Shown in pieces: positions 59,254 to 64,000 of a stretch of 64,000 bases of DNA. The notes beneath the pieces are model-generated. The model was not told the origin of the DNA. It searched no databases and saw nothing but the letters and a program-made list of their open reading frames with translations. Every line of letters starts with the position of its first letter. Within the stretch, counting starts at the first letter, position 1. The position numbers were made by a program, and so were the translations under genes. Source of the DNA: UBA1924 sp963976625 (GTDB lineage: Bacteria; Planctomycetota; Phycisphaerae; Phycisphaerales; UBA1924); NCBI GenBank assembly GCA_963976625.1, contig CAXBLA010000001.1:1-64000 (forward strand), written 5' to 3'.

Positions 59254-60522
59254 ATGCACAGCGACCAACCGGAGCCAAAACAGAGACGACCCCGGCGCTC
59301 GATATGGGCCAAGCTCTTGATGTTCGTTATGGCTTGGGTGCTGCTCACCGCGATCGGTTCCGCGAGCGGGATCGCGGTGTGGGTCTACCACGCCGATGGG
59401 ATCGTGCGCGTGCTAGGCAATGGAGCGTACATCATGGCGATGCCGGGCTGGGTTGCATTGCGTGTGTTTGGTTTCTTCGGCATCCGTAGTTCCATCCCTG
59501 GCATCATCGCGGCTCATGCGCTCTCTTGGTTCTTCTGGTGTGGTTGCTTTCTGATCGCGTGCTTTGTGCGCACATGGTTGGTGCATCGCACGGCTTCAAA
59601 TGTGATAATGGGCGAGCCAGCTGCCGAGCCGATCAATCTTCAGCGTCGTGCTTTTCTGGGCAACGCCGCGGTCGGCAGCGTGACACTCGGTGGGCTCGCC
59701 GCCCCCGGGTACGGCACGCTGATCGAGCCCTGGGAGATCAAGGTCCGCCAGTACACTGTACCGATCAAAGATCTCGACCCTCGGCTCGATGGGCTCCGCC
59801 TTGTGCAGATGGCCGACACACACCTCGGCCCTCGGATCCCCGAGTACTTCGTCGCCAGCGCGGTGGATCTGGTCATCGCCCAGAACCCGGACCTGGTGCT
59901 GCTCACGGGCGATCATGTCCACGACGGGGCCGAGGAGATCGAGCGGGCGGCTAGGCTCTGCAAGCCGTTGGTTGAGCACGCGAAGATCGGCGTCGTCGGG
60001 GTGCTGGGCAACCACGACTGGTGGGCCGATGGACCCAAGGTGTCGAACGAACTGGCGAGCCAAGGCGTGCGGATGATCGACAACAACCGCGTCTGGATCG
60101 ATCCCCAAGATCGCTCGATTTTGCACCGGGACCCGGGCGCAGGCGGGCTGGCGATTGTGGGCGTGGGGGATCTCGATGAGGATGTGATCGATATTGAGCA
60201 GGCGTTCCGGGGGATTGAGCCACAAACGCCTCGGGTGCTGCTCTCGCACAACCCGGATGTCGCCGAGGTCCATCTGCTCATTAAGCCCGGATCACCACGC
60301 GTAGATCTCATGTGCTCCGGTCACACCCACGGCGGCCAAATCCGCATCCCCCTGATTGGCACACCTGTCGTCCCGAGTGTCCATGGCTCGAAATACGCCG
60401 GCGGCTTGGTCGACGGCCCAGCCTTTCCGGTGCACATCTCGCGCGGGGTGGGGATGTCCGTGTTGCCTGTGCGTGTGGGCGTGCCGCCGGAGATCTCGGT
60501 GCTTACGCTGATTCAGGGATAA
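59254..60522 (+). CDS. Membrane-anchored metallophosphoesterase
   Basis: 422 residues. About two to three hydrophobic segments at 20-107, then a twin-arginine-like stretch (QRRAFLGNAAVG, 130-141), and a calcineurin-type phosphoesterase domain from about 180: ADTHLG (D188, H190), GDHVHDG, GNHDWW, SHNPD, GHTHGG. The family (YkuE-like) acts on lipid or nucleotide phosphates outside the membrane. ATG 59254; an ATG at 59209 would lie at the end of the rpsG terminator. Its 3' end overlaps the convergent GNAT gene by 20 bases. Confidence 0.85.
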   Translation: MHSDQPEPKQRRPRRSIWAKLLMFVMAWVLLTAIGSASGIAVWVYHADGIVRVLGNGAYIMAMPGWVALRVFGFFGIRSSIPGIIAAHALSWFFWCGCFLIACFVRTWLVHRTASNVIMGEPAAEPINLQRRAFLGNAAVGSVTLGGLAAPGYGTLIEPWEIKVRQYTVPIKDLDPRLDGLRLVQMADTHLGPRIPEYFVASAVDLVIAQNPDLVLLTGDHVHDGAEEIERAARLCKPLVEHAKIGVVGVLGNHDWWADGPKVSNELASQGVRMIDNNRVWIDPQDRSILHRDPGAGGLAIVGVGDLDEDVIDIEQAFRGIEPQTPRVLLSHNPDVAEVHLLIKPGSPRVDLMCSGHTHGGQIRIPLIGTPVVPSVHGSKYAGGLVDGPAFPVHISRGVGMSVLPVRVGVPPEISVLTLIQG

Positions 60523-61180
60523 CGCAGTGCGCATCGCAATCCCATTCGTCGGCCATCACACCCCACCCGAGCCTGTCGGTGACGCCGAGCGATTCGATGA
60601 AGTAGTCGTCGCGTTGATGGACTTCTTGTCGGATGCCGAGCTTTTCGATGAGTCGCTTCGATGGTTCGTTCTGCGCAGAGCAATAGATCCGGACGCGTTG
60701 GAGCCCGAGCCCATCGTTGGTCTTGGGCGTCAGTGCCCACGAGATCGTGCGAGCGCAGGCCTCGCGTGCGTAGCCGTGGCCGATGGCGCTTTTGCGGATC
60801 CAGTACCCGGTTTCGCATGATGCGGTGTCTCGGCGGACATCGTGGATGCCCGAGCCGCCCAGGAACCGTCCGGTGTCTTTGCAGAAGATCGCCGTGCCGA
60901 CATTGTTGAAGGTTGCCGGATTGGCGAGCGCAAGGACCTGCTCACAGATGTACTTGGTCGTCGATTCGATCGTGCGGTGGTTGTCCTTGCACCACGGCAT
61001 CCACGGCAGCAGGTGCCCCTCACGGGATTCATTAATCGCGTCGAAGACCTGCTGTGCATCGCTGAGCTGGTAGCCTCGGACGATGAGCCGATCGGATACG
61101 AGGTTGCATTCCAAGGGTTCTGGCGGGGTCCAGCCCAAGCCGTCGGCTGGAAATAAGTTTTCAGATGCGCATCGTGTCAT
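60503..61180 (-). CDS. GNAT acetyltransferase, RimJ/RimL-like
   Basis: 225 residues. The fold is recognised by LVSDRLIVRGYQLSDAQQVFDAI (core LIVRGYQLSDA), GFLGGSGIHDV-like strand, the CoA-binding loop IGHGYAREACARTISWAL, and LGLQRVRIYCSAQNEPSKRLIEKLG (core NEPSKRLIEKLG). Members acetylate N-termini of proteins or small amines; the target is unknown. The ATG at 61180 (MTRCASENL) is preferred over a GTG at 61186. Divergent from the ThiF-like gene. Confidence 0.85.
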   Translation of the reverse strand: MTRCASENLFPADGLGWTPPEPLECNLVSDRLIVRGYQLSDAQQVFDAINESREGHLLPWMPWCKDNHRTIESTTKYICEQVLALANPATFNNVGTAIFCKDTGRFLGGSGIHDVRRDTASCETGYWIRKSAIGHGYAREACARTISWALTPKTNDGLGLQRVRIYCSAQNEPSKRLIEKLGIRQEVHQRDDYFIESLGVTDRLGWGVMADEWDCDAHCVIPESA

Positions 61181-61213
61181 GGGCACACTCTAGCACGAGG
61201 AATAGAATCCCGT

Positions 61214-62269
61214 GTGCCCTCATCGACGCCAAATCCACGCTATATCCGCCAGGGACGCCTGCCCTTCTGGGACGAGCAGGCCCAGGCCCGGCTCGCCGAT
61301 GCCCACGCGATGATCGTCGGCGTGGGGGCGCTCGGGTGCCCGAGCGCGGATCTGCTCGCGCGGGCCGGCGTGGGCAAGATCACGCTGATCGATCGGGATC
61401 TCGTCGAGCACTCCAACCTGCACCGCCAGACGCTGTACACGGATGACGACGCGAATAGGAAGACTCCCAAAGCGATCGCCGCAATGGATCGACTCCGGGC
61501 CGTGAACCCGGAGATCGAGATCGACGGCATCGTCGCGGACTTCGGTGCATACGACGCCGAGCGGTTAGTCATGCACGGCAAGTTCGGCAAGCCTGCTATT
61601 CTCCTCGATGGCACAGATAACTTCGAGACACGATTCCTGATCAACGACCTCTCCGTGCTTCACGCGATCCCCTATGTCTACGGCGGCGCGATCGGCACCA
61701 AAGGGATGGCCGCGGTGTTTATCCCGGGAAAGACGCCTTGCCTGCGGTGCCTGCTCGGGGAGCTTCCTTCACCGGGCTCGCAGCCGACCTGCGAGACCGC
61801 CGGGGTGTTCGCGCCCGTGTCATCGATCATCGCGAGCTACCAGGCGAGTGAAGCTTTGAAGCTGCTCATCGGAGCAGAGGGCCGCGTGATGGGCTCGATG
61901 CTTGAGTTCGATCTGTGGGAGGGGCAACGCCGGCGGATTGAGCTCGGCGAACTCGATGATCCGAGCTGCCCGTGCTGCAAAGAACGCCGATTCGATTCTC
62001 TTGATCGTGAAGACGAGGAGAGCGTCTCGATCTGCGGGCGCAACGCGATCCAGATCAACCCGCACACTGGATCAACAATTGATCTTGCTCAACTCGTTGA
62101 GTCCTTGCGTCGGCAGGGCGAGTTTTCGCAGACCGGCACACTCATTCGGGGCACTTTGCGTGAAGATTCGGTAGGGTTGACCGTTTTCCATGACGGGCGA
62201 GCGATATTCGACGGGATCGATGATCCGGGCGTGGCCAGAGCACTCTACGCACGCTATATTGGATGCTAA
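61214..62269 (+). CDS. ThiF/MoeB/HesA family E1-like adenylyltransferase
   Basis: 351 residues. The ATP site is GVGALG (36-41) with D60 and the conserved RQTLY; structural zinc is held by C176/C179 and C252/C255; the catalytic Cys193 is in PTCETAG. It activates the C-terminus of a ubiquitin-like sulphur carrier (ThiS or MoaD) for thiamine or molybdopterin synthesis. No carrier gene lies next to it. About 90 residues after the zinc site (CGRNAIQINP onwards) form an extra C-terminal domain. Start is a GTG at 61214 (MPSSTPNPRYIRQG). Confidence 0.9.
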   Translation: MPSSTPNPRYIRQGRLPFWDEQAQARLADAHAMIVGVGALGCPSADLLARAGVGKITLIDRDLVEHSNLHRQTLYTDDDANRKTPKAIAAMDRLRAVNPEIEIDGIVADFGAYDAERLVMHGKFGKPAILLDGTDNFETRFLINDLSVLHAIPYVYGGAIGTKGMAAVFIPGKTPCLRCLLGELPSPGSQPTCETAGVFAPVSSIIASYQASEALKLLIGAEGRVMGSMLEFDLWEGQRRRIELGELDDPSCPCCKERRFDSLDREDEESVSICGRNAIQINPHTGSTIDLAQLVESLRRQGEFSQTGTLIRGTLREDSVGLTVFHDGRAIFDGIDDPGVARALYARYIGC

Positions 62270-62314
62270 CCAATCAGTTGGGTACCGGAGAGGGTCACCG
62301 GAAAGGATAAGAAC

Positions 62315-62830
62315 ATGGGACAGGTCGGAACACTTATTACAGCCGGATACAACCGCGTGAGCGCTCTGGGGGGCGGGCTGCTCAAGGATATGGATTCATC
62401 CAAGGCCGCATGCAAGCCAGAGGGGATCGACTGCAACCACCCCGTTTTTGTCTACGGCCACCTTGCGATCTATCCGCAGATGGTCATGGGGCTGATCGGC
62501 AAAGAACTCGGCGACACTGCAGTGCCTGAGAGCTACACCGAACTCTTCACCCACGGCGCAGAGTGCAAGGACGACAGCGATGGCTCGATCTATCCCTCGC
62601 TCGAAGAAGTCAGCGAGCACTGCACGCGTGCGTATGCCGCCCTCGTCGAGACCGTGCAAGGACTCGACGACGATCTGATGTTCAAGGACATCGAGGGCAG
62701 CGAGGGCTTCAAGAACGCCTTCGGCACCAACGGCGCAATGATCAACTTTATGGTCAACGATCACACAATGTTCCACTACGGGCAGGTTTCGACCTGGCGG
62801 CGTGCGATGGGGCTCGCCAGCGTGATGTGA
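62315..62830 (+). CDS. DinB superfamily protein
   Basis: 171 residues, predicted four-helix bundle. Histidines that hold metal in this family are seen in NHPVFVYGHLAIYP and NDHTMFHYGQVSTWRR. DinB-like proteins include thiol-dependent transferases and stress proteins; the role here is unknown. ATG 62315 with AAAGGAT upstream. 45 bases after the ThiF-like gene, so it may share its transcript. Confidence 0.8.
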   Translation: MGQVGTLITAGYNRVSALGGGLLKDMDSSKAACKPEGIDCNHPVFVYGHLAIYPQMVMGLIGKELGDTAVPESYTELFTHGAECKDDSDGSIYPSLEEVSEHCTRAYAALVETVQGLDDDLMFKDIEGSEGFKNAFGTNGAMINFMVNDHTMFHYGQVSTWRRAMGLASVM

Positions 62831-62867
62831 ACCAGTGAGCATCCGCTCGCGAGAATATCCAAATCAA

Positions 62868-63560
62868 TCAGGCCTTGACGAACGGGTTGGAGTGCATCTC
62901 CTGCCCGATCGTTGTTGGCTGCCCGTGCCCGGGGAAGCAGACGGTGTCTGGGTCGAGCACATAGAGCTTGGTCTTGATCGCTTCTTCGAGGGTCTCGAAG
63001 CTCGAGCCGGGGAAATCTGTGCGTCCGATGGAGCCTGCGAACAAGGTGTCGCCCACAAACGCCAGTTTGAAGTGCTCGTTGATCAGCGAGATGCTTCCCG
63101 GCGAGTGCCCGGGTGTGTGGGCGACGCGGAAGGTCATGCCCTCGAAGTCGAGCTCGTCGCCTTCAGCCAGGAACCCGGCCGGCGACGGTGCGGTGACGCT
63201 GAGCCCGAGGGCGGCCGAGAGGTTGAGCATGGGATCGCTCAGCCAGGAATCTTCGGCTTGGTGCATGTAGATGGGCACTTCGGGGAAGCGTGAACGGGCC
63301 TCGAGCAAGCCGGCGATGTGGTCGGCGTGTGCGTGGGTGAGGATGATTTTCTCGGGGACGAGTCCCTGCTCTTGGATCGCGTCGAGCATGGGCTCGGGGT
63401 CGTAGCCGCAGTCGATGATCCAGCACGGCTGGCCCGCCGCGGGGGCGCCGTGGGTGAGGACCATGCAGTTGGTCTGGAACCCGCCGAGGGCGAAGATCTG
63501 GACATTGGGCTTGGCTGGTTCTGGGGATTGTTTTGGGGGAATGGCTGGCGAATCACTCAT
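62868..63560 (-). CDS. Metallo-beta-lactamase-fold hydrolase, glyoxalase II-like
   Basis: 230 residues. The dinuclear site is complete: THAHADH (H76, H78, D80, H81), HTPGHSPGS, GDTLFAGSIGR and CFPGHG. The short length without the glyoxalase II C-terminal domain fits the YcbL-type hydroxyacylglutathione hydrolase-like group. Substrate probably a thioester. ATG 63560. Convergent with the DinB gene, divergent from the cupin gene. Confidence 0.9.
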   Translation of the reverse strand: MSDSPAIPPKQSPEPAKPNVQIFALGGFQTNCMVLTHGAPAAGQPCWIIDCGYDPEPMLDAIQEQGLVPEKIILTHAHADHIAGLLEARSRFPEVPIYMHQAEDSWLSDPMLNLSAALGLSVTAPSPAGFLAEGDELDFEGMTFRVAHTPGHSPGSISLINEHFKLAFVGDTLFAGSIGRTDFPGSSFETLEEAIKTKLYVLDPDTVCFPGHGQPTTIGQEMHSNPFVKA

Positions 63561-63622
63561 GATCTATGGTATTGTATTGAAACGGGCGATCCGTTTCCGA
63601 TACTGAACATTGGAGGAAATTC

Positions 63623-64000
63623 ATGCCTGAGATCAGAAATATCCATGAGGTCGAGATGACCCCCGTCCAAATGGAAGGCGTCAAGGGCGCATCGATGTCC
63701 GTGATGATCGGACGGGGCGACAACGCGCCGCACTTCGCGATGCGATCATTCGCCGTCGAGCCCGGCGGGCATACCCCCAAGCACCAGCACGACTACGAGC
63801 ACGAGGTGTTCGTGGTCTCGGGCACCGGAACGATCCTGCTTGATGGGAAGCTCAACGACATCAAGGGCGGCGATACGATTTATGTCCCGGCCAACGAGCT
63901 GCACCAGTTCACGGTGCCCGATTCGGCCGACGAGCCATTCCGCTTCTTGTGCTTCGTGCCCATCGAACAAAACTGCGGCGGCGATGTCCCCGGGAGCTGA
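63623..64000 (+). CDS. Cupin-domain protein
   Basis: 125 residues, single cupin barrel. The metal motif is HTPKHQHDYEHEVFVVSG, followed by GDTIYVPANELHQF with the last His. The C-terminal part (CFVPIEQNCGG) is conserved in small cupins. Function unknown; small cupins often are isomerases or dioxygenases or bind metal. ATG 63623 with GGAGGAAATTC upstream. The stop codon TGA is exactly the last three bases of the window, so the gene is complete. Confidence 0.9.
   Translation: MPEIRNIHEVEMTPVQMEGVKGASMSVMIGRGDNAPHFAMRSFAVEPGGHTPKHQHDYEHEVFVVSGTGTILLDGKLNDIKGGDTIYVPANELHQFTVPDSADEPFRFLCFVPIEQNCGGDVPGS

Noticed and set aside
60503..61180. Beta-lysine N-acetyltransferase partner of the KamA-like enzyme
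   Set aside because: It is a RimJ/RimL-type GNAT 50 kb away and in an unrelated context; AblB-type enzymes are usually next to the aminomutase.
1..64000. CRISPR array, IS element, prophage or integrase
   Set aside because: No regularly spaced direct repeats, transposase, integrase, terminal repeats or phage structural genes were seen on either strand.

Overview
The window looks like chromosomal DNA of a planctomycete, most likely class Phycisphaerae. It is GC-rich with almost every base in tight, complete genes. Three secreted proteins end in the same two-repeat, Gly-Cys-Pro-terminated dockerin-like module (motif DFFDVSxFLDxFxAGCP), which I associate with Phycisphaerales. Pseudopilins, a secretin with a long tail and several GTG/TTG starts fit the same assignment. 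The assignment rests on recognition of families, not on a database search. No IS element, prophage, CRISPR array or rRNA is visible.

Layout. 1-2577: the N-terminal 859 codons of B12-dependent methionine synthase (minus strand). 2.7-7.3 kb: two paralogous secreted matrixin-like zinc proteases with dockerin tails. 7.7-8.5 kb: ribosomal protein bL31 and an SRPBCC protein. 8.6-14.9 kb: an RpiR-type regulator divergent from a four-gene operon (KamA-like radical SAM aminomutase, PcaI- and PcaJ-like CoA-transferase subunits, class III aminotransferase), facing a PcaF-like thiolase. 15-31 kb: a TPR protein, then a minus-strand catabolic block: 2-oxoacid dehydrogenase E2, E1-beta, E1-alpha; acyl-CoA dehydrogenase; three crotonase-fold proteins; HMG-CoA lyase; a secreted protein of unknown role; carboxyltransferase subunit of a methylcrotonyl-CoA-type carboxylase. 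31-33 kb: DUF2231 protein, recA with a clear promoter, tRNA-Leu(CAG). 33-42 kb: a 920-residue helical lipoprotein, an RNase HII-like protein overlapping ribD, YgfZ, an M42 peptidase and an FG-GAP/dockerin protein. 42-52 kb: an HTH-receiver regulator divergent from a type II secretion/type IV pilus-like locus (HEAT protein, three pseudopilins, small membrane protein, secretin, TPR lipoprotein). 52-64 kb: recJ, cobalamin adenosyltransferase, two membrane SpoIIE-type phosphatases, MazG, rpsL, rpsG, a phosphoesterase, GNAT, ThiF/MoeB-like E1, DinB-like, metallo-beta-lactamase fold and cupin proteins.

How the genes may work together. The block from 8.6 to 31 kb reads as an amino-acid catabolic island. 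The 15.9-30.8 kb part matches leucine/branched-chain degradation, from 2-oxoacid through acyl-CoA, methylcrotonyl-CoA and methylglutaconyl-CoA to HMG-CoA, acetyl-CoA and acetoacetate; E3 and the biotin carboxylase subunit are not in the window. The 9.5-14.9 kb part assembles, in chemical order, a 2,3-aminomutase, a candidate beta-aminotransferase, a 3-oxoacid CoA-transferase and a 3-oxoadipyl-CoA-type thiolase. No other protocatechuate-pathway gene is near. This suggests a route that turns an alpha-amino acid into a beta-amino acid, then a 3-oxo acid, then acetyl-CoA plus a shortened acyl-CoA. It is the most interesting system in the window.

Several noncoding stretches carry strong hairpins that simple terminators do not fully explain: between bL31 and the protease gene, upstream of the pilus operon, upstream of the first pseudopilin, and between rpsL and rpsG.
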